From assembly GCA_949130495.1 (NCBI GenBank), contig OX422221.1, positions 31,446,917-31,510,916 on the forward strand: a stretch of DNA of 64,000 nucleotides, in the 5' to 3' direction. The notes under the pieces are model-generated. The model did not search any database. It had not been told where the DNA came from and worked only from the letters and a program-made list of their open reading frames with translations. Both the position numbers and the translations under genes were made by a program. Source of the stretch: Sambucus nigra. Taxonomy: Eukaryota > Streptophyta > Magnoliopsida > Dipsacales > Adoxaceae. Positions 1 through 11,677 of the stretch are shown here, piece by piece; position 1 is the stretch's first letter; each line of letters opens with the position of its first letter.

Positions 1-36
1 TGATCACCCGGTATTTAATTAGGCAGGGTGTCACAC
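1..36 (+). repeat. Terminal fragment of an inverted LTR (family E/D)
   Basis: The reverse complement of these bases (TGTGACACCCTGCC... ending GGGTGATCA) closely matches the first 36 or so bases of the LTR at 34944, but in the opposite orientation to every other element of the nest. I read it as the end of a related element lying to the left of the window that cut into the gag remnant starting at 37. The piece is short, so the call rests on this match alone. Confidence 0.5.
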
Positions 37-1758
37 ATACGCACATGGATAAAATGTAATGCGACAACTATACTCTCCAAAGTCTACCATAAAATGCAAT
101 ATATATACAAGGTTGACCCTCTTTCAAGTGATACCTTGCAAAACAATACAACTTACGCTGGAACAACGAATGCGATAGTCTTATAACAGTCCACTACCGC
201 TCAAACTATCGGTACCTAGTACCTAAAAAAGATAGTAATATGATCTATACTCATAAATCTTCAAAAGAGTAAACTAGGCCATAATATAAACATCCCCTTA
301 GCGTCTACACATGATCCCCCACAGGCAGCACCAAAGATCCCCGCTACCCGACTGTAAATATATTCATAATAATAAGGTTGATCCTTCCAACGCACCCCCT
401 AAACCCAATATCTCGTGAATCTTAGTGTTAATAATCATGTATTGTGAGGCAACCCTATCGCCGGAAACCTACCCCATATTCATACGGATAAAAAAAATAT
501 CTTACCTTCATTTGAAAACTGCCTTGACTGGTCGACGGGCTTTTGAACTTGATCCTAGTGTTGGAATTGACCAAAGATTTCCTGAAGTGGTTTTATCTCT
601 AGGATATCATTTTGTAGCTCCCCCTACCTTGATCTAGGCAATCCCTCTTCCTGTAACCCGTCTCTCCACAACTAAAAAAATTTCCAGAATAACCTTCCTA
701 CCTCTTGCCCTGGCCGCATTGGCCTCCCCCACTTTTTTTCCCTTGGCAGCCCTGAGGAAGGTGTTACTACTATTATTGAGGGCCCTGCGTGAATCCACCA
801 CGTCGAGTCAATAACCTCCACATTTAAATCTCTTATTCGGATCCCCCTGTTGAAAATCTCGCTCCTGCTGCTATTTTGTACTACTTGCACAACTCTCACC
901 TACCTTTCCATCCAGACTAGTCTCACTTGCTTGATTCCTCATGTTCATGTGGATGCGATGATCTTAATAATGATGTTGAGAGACATTTTCTACCTTGATG
1001 TATATCTCCAATGCCGAATTACCCAATAAGTGATATTCGATTCTCCAGGAAAGTTCATCCATGAACTTTTGCATCTTCCTCTCTTTAGTGTTCACCTCAT
1101 CTTTCACAAAATTAGCTAAGCGAATGAACTCCTATCCATAGTCCACTACAGTCCAGTCTCTGTAAGTTAATTGTGAAAACTTTTACACATCTCTATTTGA
1201 ATAGCGGATGGAGAATACTTGCGGTCAAACCGTGCCCAAAATTCCCCAGTGATCATCAAATCTCTCTCCTCTTCTGTGGTCACAGGATCACACCACAGTA
1301 AAGCCACACCCACTAGCTTGAATGTCCGCAAGAACTATTTTTGAGTGTCAATACACTCAAGCATACGAAGGTGGCATTGCGTGTCCATTTGTCACTGACT
1401 TTCCTAGACTACATCTAATCTACCCTGAAACTTCGGTGGGTGGCCCTTCTGAAATGCCTCCCTCACTCTCTGTCAATCGGATGTCCCTGGGTGGGCCTCA
1501 ATGACTGGAGGATGTTACTAAATCTATGGGAAGTGCTATGCCATTGTGGTTATTGCCGCTTTAACTGCTTGTTATATGATTTCGTCCACCTTCGCTACCG
1601 AAATGTTTCCCTGCGTGGCTTCCTCCCCAGCGTTCGCTCCCGCCTGATGAGTCCCCTTTGGCGGTATCTAAAATGAGATTGAAGTGTGTATAAGATCATA
1701 ATCAAATACAATTTAATCAGTAGAAAAGCATAAATGTGCGTACGTAGAGGAATACAAC
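37..1758 (-). pseudogene. Decayed Ty3/gypsy internal region with gag remnant (left unit, family E/D)
   Basis: This stretch aligns along its length with 37411-39120 (for example the shared GATAAAATGTAA and ACGCGACAACTATAC-type segments near each start). Read on the minus strand, roughly 700-1500 gives pieces of a retrotransposon Gag capsid region, such as VALQ..ESVTT-like and MDGL.W-like stretches that are clearer in the sister copy, but frameshifts and stops break it everywhere. The unit is cut on the right at 1758 by insertion of element C and continues at 34841 with its leader and primer-binding site. No protease, reverse transcriptase or integrase is recognisable. Confidence 0.6.
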
Positions 1759-3032
1759 TGTTGCGCCCCGACTTAATTTTGTTAAACTCATCCTTTTAAT
1801 TAGAGATAAACTGGCTTAAACAATGCTTTAATTTAAATCTCTAAGGAAAAATACCATAAGATTTTTTTTTTCCAAAGGTATGTGTAGATGAAAACATAAC
1901 TGCCTTTACTTATAACTAATAAGTACTACATAAATTTACATAACGAAGATCCTTAGTTTAATAATTACACAAAAGAAATCCTGATATTCAAACCATACTA
2001 AATATCCGTCACTCCCCCGTTTTAAGGTCCTAACTTGGCAGTGGACTCCAAATTATAAGCATACCTGAAACAAAACATTACAGGAGTGTAAGCTATAAAG
2101 TCTTAGTGAATGACCACATACCACACATATAACCAATTTGAATAACCATTTTTATTTTGTTCTAATGCTATAACCCAATAGGAATTGTGAAACTCTCGCA
2201 AGCCTGGATCCGCCACAGTCCAATTAACCCACCACAGTTATTAGGGACCACCACATCCCTTTATTAGGCCCGAGTAAACAAACATTTAAGTTGGATTAAC
2301 AGGACCACCACATCCCGTAGGACCCACCACAGTCCTTAACATTAGATAAAGGACTCACTAGTCCATATCATTATATAACATCTCTTAATATTTTTAATCA
2401 TATGCATATGTTTCATAAATACAACATCACTCCCATAAACCTTTTAACACATGTGTTTAACTATACATTTCCATATGAAATTATAAACATTTATATTTCA
2501 TAAAGAAGGTCACTCACCTTGTATTTAGTGCTATGATTAATACCAACTACTTCCTTGGTATGGTAGTATTATTTGCTTCCCCACCTAACAAGTCAATGTC
2601 GTTAGTATTTGAATACACCGATCAACATCAAACCCAGTAATACATCACATCATTTGGTCAATAAGAAATAGCTAAGGAGGAATTAAATATGACACTTCAC
2701 ATTTCTATAACACCCAAATAATTAGGGTTCTAACACAATTTACAAAATTTAATTACGAATTTGCTAGACAAAGTTATGCCCATTTTATTACATCATTTTC
2801 CAAATCATTTCTCAAGAAAAACAACAATACAACTTCAACTTCATGAAATTCTCATAATTTTTGTACAACATAACTTTCCATGATATTTCACCCAATATCA
2901 GTAAACACATTGAATAATACAAATTTAATATTTCATAATTTTTAGGGCTCATTTTCTATGTCGAGCAAACGTCAAACACCTGGTATGCATTCCTGCTCCT
3001 TTAGGGCAGATTTTAAACCAAGACTTCAAACT
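1759..3032 (-). repeat. 3' LTR of element C, first part
   Basis: The sequence matches the start of the intact LTR at 32355 with scattered substitutions. The part stops at CTTCAAACT, where the Sirevirus-like element is inserted, and resumes at 26331. The two parts add up to 2486 bp, the same length as the other LTR. It includes short degenerate direct repeats around CCACCACAGTCC (2210-2340). Confidence 0.9.
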
Positions 3033-4627
3033 TGAAAGCGCAAAATTTTCCCAATTAAAATAATACTTTCCTTTTTAATATGATCTCTCAAGAGATGATG
3101 CGGAAGCGTTGTAAAAGGGGTGATGGTTCAACTTTCAAAAAATAACAACACGTTTTAATTTCTCAAAACAAATTAAAACACAATTCAAGTCCTAGAATTT
3201 GCCTAAGTCATAATTAACAATTATCCAAAGTTAGGCGAAACCAATTTTAGCAAATGACTTGAATCAACCAAATTTACCCAATATTTAATTTAAGTCCCAA
3301 ATTAAATGAGTGTGATAATTAAACCAAATTTTATCTTGAAATTATCCTAAAGCATGCGTTTTAAATTTTGTGCAAGATAAAATAAACAATGTCACACTAC
3401 GCCGAGATGTACGAGGAAAAACCAAAGACGGGAAACAACCTCGGACGGCCCTAGCCACAAGTCCACTAGATACGGAATTACAAATACAAGACAAGAGACT
3501 TACAACACTCGACTCGAACCCTCTCAAGCCCCGATGCACCTCCTTGTAGAAACCTCTTCCTAGCAAACAACCTCGGAACACCACCGCGGTCTCGGAATCC
3601 ACCGATGGGACTTTATATGGTCACCGTCACCCAATCATGGAGCCTTTCTCCATGTGGGTAGAATCTCAACAAAGGTCTTCTTTGTGATGGGGTGTAGAAG
3701 CAAACCCTAAACGTCTCTTGAATTCGGTAGAGAAAACCGGTGCCAAAAACTCCAAGCAATTGATATAAATATAGAAACTTGGATAAACAATTATTGGATG
3801 TAAACTAGAGTGTGTATGAATTTTTCATTAAAAATTAACACTCAAAACTTGAACATTTTCCTAAACTAATTTTGCTCTCAAACTCTCTCTAGGAGAAAAA
3901 CAATGTTGGAAAAGTTGTCTTGGAAAATGTGTTTCCCGCACATAATAATGTATGAAAAAAGTTGGTTGAAAACCAAGTGGAGGAGTGGGGAAAAACTGCA
4001 AAAAATTGCCAAATAACTGTTCCCGCTGGAATCTCGTTCGAACGAACTTGATTCTCGTTCGAACGAGACTTCTAACGAGCGACCATCCTGGGCTAGTTAG
4101 AAGTTCGTTAGATACCTCGTTAGATCGAACATTCGTTCGAACGACATATCGAACGACTGACCAGTTAGGGTCGTTGGCAAAACTCGTTCGAACGAAACTG
4201 GTTCGAACGACAAAACTCGTTCGAACGAAACTGGTTCGAATGACAAAAACTCGTTCGAACGAAATCTGGTTCGAACGAAAAAACTCGTTCGGACGACATT
4301 TCTAACGAACGACCAGAAAGTTTGTAAAATTTGATTTTGGCCCAGAAACTTTTATATACTTATATTAAAGTTCTAATTGATTCTTTCTGAAAATAAAATG
4401 CAGTTTTTTATTACACCTAACACCCAATACATATTGTTCCAAGCTCCTATATAAATATAATTACATTCATACCTTGGGAGCATGGAACCTTAGTTGATGA
4501 TGTAGAAACGAGGCACGCAAACCGGCTTTTTGATGAAGCTTTAAATTCTTTGCCGCTACGTCTTCAATACATACTTCATAGGCTTGAGAATATTACAAAT
4601 AAATACTATCCTATGAATAAATGTTTT
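3033..4627 (-). repeat. 3' LTR of the Sirevirus-like element, main part
   Basis: This part is near-identical to the right-hand LTR (24712-26330) and is interrupted at GTTTT by array A; it continues at 20900-20956. The two parts sum to 1652 bp against 1619 bp in the other LTR. Most of the difference is one extra copy of a subrepeat of about 30 bp in the TTCGAA cluster. Confidence 0.92.
4029..4312. repeat. TTCGAA palindrome cluster in the LTR (left copy)
   Basis: The 12-base palindrome TCGTTCGAACGA and its variants recur about a dozen times here, alternating with short A-rich spacers (AACTCGTTCGAACGAAACTG type). Because the motif is self-complementary, it leaves frames open on both strands that spell VRTKLVRT-like repeats; I do not regard these as proteins. 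The matching cluster in the other LTR is at 25710-25960. Confidence 0.9.
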
Positions 4628-6794
4628 TGTCACACCCCAAACCCAATATCCATACTAATCATTTATTATTAGAATAATTAAATCATAATCTAGAGCCCAT
4701 TGGAAATATAATTCATCTATCCATATTTTACTGTATAATGCGCATAATCAACATAGTATTATTATTGTGCCATAACGAAATCAATATCAGAGTCATAATT
4801 TAAGCGGACATACAATACTATGATTAACTACGATAAAATTTCACAATCATCAACTCAATCCATACTAACGCAAAATATACAATGTGTGAGTAAATTAAAA
4901 TCTTCAGTGTGACAATGATAAAATCCCCACATTTAAACCCCGGCTCCTTCCAACGGTGCAACTCTCAAAGTTACCGGTCATATGGTATTCTAGTTGGCAG
5001 CATAGAAACCTGAAATTGTTAAAATATAACTGTAAGCATTAAGCTTAGTGAGGTACTCCTTCCCTACAATGTAATAACAATTCTATATAGAATAAGTGGA
5101 TATAAAATCCGAACAATCCTGCCCATTGGCAATAACAAATCCTGGAACATAAGTTCCAACAAATCATTGGATCTTTGTCCAATTCCAATCCTGGATCATA
5201 AGACCCAACCAATCCTGGATATTTTAATATCCAAACAAATCCTGAATACCGAAGTATTCAAACAAATCCGCTCTTAGAGCTATATTCATATTTATATATG
5301 AAACAAATCATAAGTACACTCACCTTGACAGTTTAACTGGATTTTCCCTTGCCTTTATCCTGTACTTGTTCAATTAGCTCTTCTTCCCTTCCTATCATTC
5401 TCACAATATTAGTATCATCATAAGAATATTAATAGTCCAAAGAATAACTTCAATCATAACTCAATTCATAAGCATCATATTATTCAATTCAAATCATTCA
5501 TTAAAATGAAGTCCCATCTAGACTCAGGTTCTGATATCTAACATATTCAAATTACAGCCCAAACCCTTTTTAATTATTCTTGGTAATCCAATCCTTATTA
5601 TATCATGTTTCCAAAACAAAAGACGGCACATCATTCCGAGTTTCCTAGAGCAAAATAAGCCTATTTCTTCACTACATAGCAAATCTGCCCTATAGGCTCT
5701 TTTATCGTTCATTCAACTTCCAGGAATTTTCATGATTTTTCTACATGATAAATTTCTGTGATATTTCACCCAACATCAGTAAATACATTGTAAAATATAA
5801 TATTAAAGTTTCATAATTTTTAAGGTTCGTTTTCTATGTTAAGCAAAACATCGAACACATGGCGGGCATATTTTCACCCTTAGGGCAGATTTCTTACCCG
5901 AACTTCAAACCCTCACCAAGGACTCATTTGTTGGTATTTTCACATGATTTTCGGATATGTCATACATATATGAGTCCAGGTTAATATCCAATTGGAAGAA
6001 ATCGATTCCAGTAATTATACAAAAATATATGGAAGTTTGAATAAACAAAGTTTCTAAACAAAGCAATCTTAGGGTTTTGTACATTCAACTTAACTTAAAC
6101 TTGCATATATCCATACATATGCACCCAAACATGAAAGTTCAATAAAAATCAAGGATTTATATCATATAAATCGTAAATGAAAGAAAAAATAGCAAGATTC
6201 ATGGTTGGAATTACCTTAGGGGCTTTTTCGTAATTTTCTATGAATTTTCTTCAATTTTCTCCTCACTTTTTCTTCCTAACTTCCAACTTCTCTTTCCTTA
6301 GGCTTAAAATCTCTCATGGCTGCATTTTGGCTGAATAAAGAGGTAATTCTAAGGGTTTGAGGTCGGCCAAAGCCACCACCCTTCCCAACCAATGAGAATA
6401 AAACATTTGTTGCCATATTAAGACAAAATACTACTTAACGGATGGACTACTTTGTCCTTGTTTCGTAATTTTGGTATAACTTCTCACTCGAACCTCCGTT
6501 TCATTCACCGTTTGTTGTGTTACAACCATAACTCACTTGTCTACAATTATGTAGTTTTCAGCTCAAGTCAATTGTTATGTCATAAAGGTCAAAACTAGCC
6601 TTAAACATGGACATTCCTATCGAAACCTTCAAATTTTGTATTTGTAACTAATTCGACATTTCATGCTTTTTGGAGGTAGGATTAGACTAAACATAATAAA
6701 TTAACATCACATATATTAATAACACACTAATCATATCACACAAGCTAGGCATGATTTACATATAATTAATCATAATTATATTCGGGTTGTCACA
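4628..6794 (-). repeat. LTR 1 of array A (3' LTR)
   Basis: The LTR runs from TGTCACACC to GGTTGTCACA, with inverted ends of the TG...CA type. Inside are degenerate repeats around AATCCTGGA (5140-5280). Sites seen only in this copy include AACATAGTATT (others AATATT) and TTTGTCCTTG (others GCCCTTG). The last 19 bases encode the C-terminus of the first gag-pol copy. Confidence 0.96.
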
Positions 6795-9700
6795 ATTCTC
6801 CCCCTGTTAGGAAATTTCGTCCTCGAAATTGACATACCTTGGTTGTCCGAATCAAAAAAATAGGGATAACGCATTTTCATGCTATCCTCACTCTCCCATG
6901 TAGCTTCTTCCATGGAATGCCTTCTCCACACAACTTTCACAAGTGGGATCACCTTTGATCTTAATATTTGTTCTTTCCTATCAACGATAGCAAGCGGTTC
7001 TTCCACGTAGCTCAAATCTTCCTTCAACTCAATAGGGTGTTCCACCAATACATGTGAAGGGTCTGCTACATACTTTCTCAACATAGAAACATGGAAAACA
7101 TCATGTAACCGAGATAATTCTGGTGGTAACGCTAACTTGTAGGCAACCATCCCGACTTTCTCAAGGATTTCATAAGGTCCAATGTAGCGTGGACTTAATT
7201 TCCCTTTCTTTCCAAACCTCATAACTCCTTTCCATGGAGATATCCGAAGAAACACATAATCCCCTTTCTGGAATTCCAAATCTTTTCGTCGTTTATCCGC
7301 ATAACTTTTTTGTCTGCTTTGAGCTATTCTCATTCTATCTTGAATAATCTTCACTTTTTCAGTGGTGACTTCAATTAATTCTGGACCCTCTATCTTCCTT
7401 TCACCAACTTCACCCCAACATATCGGTGTACGACATCGTCTACCATACAAGGCTTCATATGGAGCCATACCAATAGTAGACTGAAAACTATTGTTATATG
7501 CAAATTCTATCAAAGGCAAATATTCATCCCAATTACCTTTGAAATCAAGCACACAAGCTCTAAGCATATCTTCCAAAATCTGTATTGTCCTTTCAGACTG
7601 CCCATCTGTCTGGGGGTGAAAAGCCGTACTAAACTTCAAGTTAGTACCCATAGCATATTGCAAGCTATCCCAAAATCTAGATGTAAAAGTAGGGTCCCTA
7701 TCTGAAACAATAGATACCGGTGCTCCATGCAATCGAATAATTTCATTAACATACAATCTAGCATACCTATCAACTGTATACGTAGTCTTGACTGCTAGAA
7801 AGTGAGCGGACTTTGTCAATCTATCCACCACTACCCAAATCGAATCTGACCCCTTCTGAGATCGAGGAAGCCCAACCATAAAATCCATCGTTACATGATC
7901 CCATTTCCATTCTGGTATCGGCAATGGCTGAAGCAGACCAGTAGGTTTTTGATGCTCCACTTTCACTTGCTGACATATAAGGCACCTCGCAACAAAATCA
8001 GCTATTTCCTTCTTCATATTATTCCACCAATAATGCTCCTTTAAATCCCTATACATTTTAGTGCCACCAGGATGCATAGTATAAATGGAATTATGAGCCT
8101 CATCTAAAATTTCCTCTTTCAATCCACACACATTAGGCACACACAACCGATGCTTATACAATAAAGTGCCATCATTCACAATACAAAAATCTTCAGACTT
8201 ACCATCTCGGAGATCTTGTCGTTTCTTCTCAAGGAAAGGATCTTGACTTTGCAAATCATGAATACGGGTAGCTAACAAAGGCCTCACGCTTACATGAGCA
8301 AAGAATCTGTCCCCATCTGCTAGCTGCAATTCCACTCCCATCAATCTCAACTCCATAATATGAGCAACTCTAGCACATCGAATACACGATAACCTGCCTG
8401 AAGCCTTTCTACTCAAAGCGTCTGCAACTACATTTGCCTTTCCTGGGTGGTAGTGAATTGTACAATCATAATCTTTAATTAACTCCATCCACCGCCTCTG
8501 CCTCAAATTCAACTCCTTCTGAGTAAACAAATACTTAAGGCTTTGATGGTCAGTAAAAATTTCACATACCTCACCATATAGATAATGACGCCATAATTTC
8601 AAAGCAAACACAATAGCAGCAAGTTCCAAATCATGTGTAGGATAATTACGTTCATGTGTACGCAACTGCCTAGAAGCATAGGCAATAACTTTACCATGCT
8701 GCATAAAAACACAACCCAACCCCTGATGTGAACCATCGGTATAAACAACAAAACCATCTCCACCATGCGGAATAGTAAGAACAGGTGCGGTTACCAACCT
8801 CTTTTGCAATTCATCAAAACTATTTTCGCAATCAGAATTCCATTCAAACTTAACATCTTTCCGAGTCAGTTTAGTCATTGGTAAGGCAATCGAAGAAAAT
8901 CCCTTAATAAACCTTCTATAATACCCAGCTAAACCCAGAAAACTCCTCACCTCAGTCACATTATCGGGTCTCTCCCATTTCACAATAGCCTCTACCTTTT
9001 TAGGATCAACACATATACCATCTCCAGAAATAACATGGCCTAAAAATGCAACTTGTGATAGCCAAAATTCACACTTGCTAAACTTGGCATATAACTTCTT
9101 ATCTTTCAACAGATTCAAAATAGTTGTGAGATGCTTTTCATGTTCAACCATATCATGGGAATAAATCAGAATATCATCAATAAAAACTATCACAAATGAA
9201 TCAACAAAAGGATGCAGTACCCGGTTCATAAGATCCATAAATACAGCTGGAGCATTAGTCACCCCAAAAGGCATCACAAGAAATTCAAAATGACCATACC
9301 GAGTACGGAAAGCGGTTTTAGAAATATCACTTTCCTTCACCCTCACCTGATGATAACCCGATCGCAAGTCTATCTTTGAAAACACTTTAGCACCCTGCAA
9401 CTGATCAAACAAATCATCTATACGAGGTAAAGGATACTTGTTCTTAATTGTAGCTTTATTCAGTTGCCTATAATCAATACACAAACGCATGGTAACATCT
9501 TTCTTTTTCACAAATAAAACTGGCGCACCCCATGGAGATACACTAGGTTGTATGAACCCCCTATCAAGTAAATCTTGCAATTGAATCTTAAGTTCTTTCA
9601 ACTCAGCAGGTGCCATTCTATACGGTGCCATAGAAATAGGGGTTGTCCCTGGTGCTAATTCAATACTAAATTCAACTTCTCTTTCTGGAGGTAACCCTGG

Positions 9701-11506
9701 CAACTCACTAGGAAACACTTCAGGAAAATCCCATACAATAGGAACATCGACTAATTGTAAAGCCCCCTTCCTAGTGTCAAGAACATATGCAATAAAACCC
9801 TCACAACCCTTACTCAATAATTTCCTCGTCTGAATAGCAGAAATGATGCAACTGGGAACAATTTTCCTTTCCCCCACAAATTTAAATTCAGGCTCACCAG
9901 GCATATTAAAAACAACTTCCTTACGGAAACAATCCATGGATGCATGATATTTGGATAGCCAATCCATTCCCAGAATTATATCAAAATCAGAAATATCCAA
10001 TGGAAGTAGATCTATAACTGTATCTCTAGACCCCACAGTCAAAACACAATCATGAAAAACATATTCAGTTACAACCATATCCCCCATAGGCATATAAATA
10101 CCCAACCCCACATCTAAACGAGCACACGGTATATTCAGGTATATGGCAAAAGCATAGGACACAAAAGAATGTGTGGAACCAGGATCAACCAAAACATAAG
10201 CACTTCTATCACTAACAGAAAGTGTACCTGTCACCACATCTGGCGTAATCTGAGCTTCTTTCATCGTAAAGACTCGTCCACCTGGCCTGGAACCACTAGC
10301 TTGTCCTCTACCCACACTCTTCACTGTACTGCCTGAAGATAACATTCGGCTTGCTACTTCACTATGTGCTGCTGGAGTCTGTGCCAATTGCGGACAATTC
10401 TTCTTAATATGCCCCACTTGATGACAATGGTAGCATTCCAATCCCTTAAGCTTAGGACACTCAGATTTATAATGTCCTTCCTCTTTACAAAAGAAACATG
10501 TAACACCTCCTATTGGGGCCTCACCTCTCCCTGACTTTCTGGCTGAACCAAAAGATCCTCCACCCCTGGTATCTCTACCAAACCTCCCTTGACCTCTACC
10601 ACTATCTCCACCACCTCTCTGAAATTTATGAGGTTCCACCTTAACACTTCCACTCTCACCTCCCCTATACTGAGATGCGTCGAATCTACTTTTCTTAAAA
10701 CTCTCTCTGCTCGCCACCCCTTGGTTCATTTGCCTTTCTGCTATCATGGCTTTGTTTACCAGAGAAGCATAATCTTCTAACTCATAAGTGGCTACTCTAT
10801 TTTGAATAGGCAAAATCAGTCCATCTTGAAACTTACTACATTTATCTTCTTCCTCCTGCACATACTTAGTAGCAAATCTAGACAAAGCAGTAAATTTAGC
10901 ATCATACTCCCTCACAGACATGTTCCCTTGGGTCAAATTTATAAACTCCCTCAGCTTCTCCCTCCTATAGACCTTAGGGAAATACTTAACATACAAAGCT
11001 TTAATAAATTCAGCCCAAGTAATAACATCAGTACCTTCCATCCTGGGCACCAAATGGTTGCTGGCTTCCCACCAATATTTCGCCTCTCCTTTGAGCTTAA
11101 ACACAGCTAGATTTACTTTCTGGTTATCTGGAACCTTCATAACTGCAAAGATAGTTTCTAGATCCCTGACCCACATCTCAGCTTCCGTAGGTTCAACTGA
11201 CCCTGAATATTCTGGAGGATTCAACTTCAAAAACTTCTCATGCATGGAATCTTTCATTTCCTTCCTTGCCTCTTTCTCAATCCTGGCCACAGTCTTGGAT
11301 TCTAGATATCTAGCCTGTTGTTCTGCCATTTGCGCCATATTTCTTTCTTGTTGCTCTGCCATCCTCATCATTGCCTGCGCCATTATTTGCATCTTTGTAG
11401 GCTGCTCTTTCTCTCTAGCCCTTCCAGCAACGCTTTGCTCCACTTCAGTATTCTCTGTACGAGAAGCGACTCCCTCTTCTCTAGGTTGTCCATTCCCAGG
11501 TTCCAT
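6776..11506 (-). CDS. Gag-Pol polyprotein, copy 1 (Ty3/gypsy chromovirus, Tekay/Del-like)
   Basis: This is a single frame of 1576 codons with no stop between gag and pol. Domains in order: Gag capsid region (about 90-260), a Gly/Arg-rich stretch (280-330), two CCHC zinc knuckles (C337-C340-H345-C350 and C358-C361-H366-C371), aspartic protease with D441-P-G instead of the usual D-S/T-G, reverse transcriptase (about 590-800; D713 and the FIDD motif at 775-778), RNase H (D924, E961, D986, D1029), integrase with H1138, H1145, C1175, C1178 and a DD35E triad D1208, D1269, E1305, then a GPY motif (about 1440) and a chromodomain-like end (about 1500-1552). The stop lies inside the 3' LTR, so the polypurine tract is coding. 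Compared with copy 2 it has W592 and V671 where R and G are usual; V671 sits in the conserved [10 protein letters not shown] segment of the reverse transcriptase. The start is the first Met after the leader. Confidence 0.95.
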   Translation of the reverse strand: MEPGNGQPREEGVASRTENTEVEQSVAGRAREKEQPTKMQIMAQAMMRMAEQQERNMAQMAEQQARYLESKTVARIEKEARKEMKDSMHEKFLKLNPPEYSGSVEPTEAEMWVRDLETIFAVMKVPDNQKVNLAVFKLKGEAKYWWEASNHLVPRMEGTDVITWAEFIKALYVKYFPKVYRREKLREFINLTQGNMSVREYDAKFTALSRFATKYVQEEEDKCSKFQDGLILPIQNRVATYELEDYASLVNKAMIAERQMNQGVASRESFKKSRFDASQYRGGESGSVKVEPHKFQRGGGDSGRGQGRFGRDTRGGGSFGSARKSGRGEAPIGGVTCFFCKEEGHYKSECPKLKGLECYHCHQVGHIKKNCPQLAQTPAAHSEVASRMLSSGSTVKSVGRGQASGSRPGGRVFTMKEAQITPDVVTGTLSVSDRSAYVLVDPGSTHSFVSYAFAIYLNIPCARLDVGLGIYMPMGDMVVTEYVFHDCVLTVGSRDTVIDLLPLDISDFDIILGMDWLSKYHASMDCFRKEVVFNMPGEPEFKFVGERKIVPSCIISAIQTRKLLSKGCEGFIAYVLDTRKGALQLVDVPIVWDFPEVFPSELPGLPPEREVEFSIELAPGTTPISMAPYRMAPAELKELKIQLQDLLDRGFIQPSVSPWGAPVLFVKKKDVTMRLCIDYRQLNKATIKNKYPLPRIDDLFDQLQGAKVFSKIDLRSGYHQVRVKESDISKTAFRTRYGHFEFLVMPFGVTNAPAVFMDLMNRVLHPFVDSFVIVFIDDILIYSHDMVEHEKHLTTILNLLKDKKLYAKFSKCEFWLSQVAFLGHVISGDGICVDPKKVEAIVKWERPDNVTEVRSFLGLAGYYRRFIKGFSSIALPMTKLTRKDVKFEWNSDCENSFDELQKRLVTAPVLTIPHGGDGFVVYTDGSHQGLGCVFMQHGKVIAYASRQLRTHERNYPTHDLELAAIVFALKLWRHYLYGEVCEIFTDHQSLKYLFTQKELNLRQRRWMELIKDYDCTIHYHPGKANVVADALSRKASGRLSCIRCARVAHIMELRLMGVELQLADGDRFFAHVSVRPLLATRIHDLQSQDPFLEKKRQDLRDGKSEDFCIVNDGTLLYKHRLCVPNVCGLKEEILDEAHNSIYTMHPGGTKMYRDLKEHYWWNNMKKEIADFVARCLICQQVKVEHQKPTGLLQPLPIPEWKWDHVTMDFMVGLPRSQKGSDSIWVVVDRLTKSAHFLAVKTTYTVDRYARLYVNEIIRLHGAPVSIVSDRDPTFTSRFWDSLQYAMGTNLKFSTAFHPQTDGQSERTIQILEDMLRACVLDFKGNWDEYLPLIEFAYNNSFQSTIGMAPYEALYGRRCRTPICWGEVGERKIEGPELIEVTTEKVKIIQDRMRIAQSRQKSYADKRRKDLEFQKGDYVFLRISPWKGVMRFGKKGKLSPRYIGPYEILEKVGMVAYKLALPPELSRLHDVFHVSMLRKYVADPSHVLVEHPIELKEDLSYVEEPLAIVDRKEQILRSKVIPLVKVVWRRHSMEEATWESEDSMKMRYPYFFDSDNQGMSISRTKFPNRGRIVTTRI
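6795..6807 (-). other. Polypurine tract of array A, unit 1
   Basis: On the minus strand ACAGGGGGAGAAT directly precedes the TGTGACAACCC start of the 3' LTR. This is the expected second-strand primer site. It also codes for residues of the gag-pol C-terminus. The equivalent site of unit 2 is at 13845-13857. Confidence 0.85.
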
Positions 11507-11677
11507 CTGGAATTATCTGTAATACAATAAAATTCTAACAACCAATATAAACAGTTTACAGTACTAAACTATTTGTTAGTATATAAACAATTCAATAATA
11601 TCAAATCAATCAATAACTGCCATCTAATCGTCACACACGTCCAGAATTAATAACCTAGACGCTCTGATACCACTAAT
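11507..11677 (-). other. Leader of unit 1 with tRNA-Met-type primer-binding site (11661-11672)
   Basis: Reading the minus strand from LTR 2, five bases (ATTAG) are followed by TGGTATCAGAGC, which matches the plant initiator tRNA-Met primer site used by many LTR elements. The remaining roughly 150 bases up to the gag start are untranslated leader. Confidence 0.9.

Noticed and set aside
3342..3602. Minus-strand 86-codon frame in the Sirevirus LTR (also 25021-25281)
   Set aside because: It is present in both LTRs with amino-acid changes and has no domain. It could be part of an untranslated leader, but I see no support for translation.
3985..4305. Open frame of 106 codons with VRTKLVRT repeats (and similar frames at 25507-25972)
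   Set aside because: It is produced by the TCGTTCGAACGA palindromes in the LTR and exists on both strands; composition and context give no sign of a protein.
5524..5712. Minus-strand frame of 62 codons within each LTR of array A (also 12574 and 19624)
   Set aside because: It is preserved because the LTRs are nearly identical, not because of evident selection. There is no motif and the LTR is otherwise non-coding.
10589..11530. Plus-strand frames of 63-154 codons opposite gag (repeated at 17639-18580)
   Set aside because: They lie antisense within the gag-pol coding region, occur identically in both units and have no recognisable motifs.
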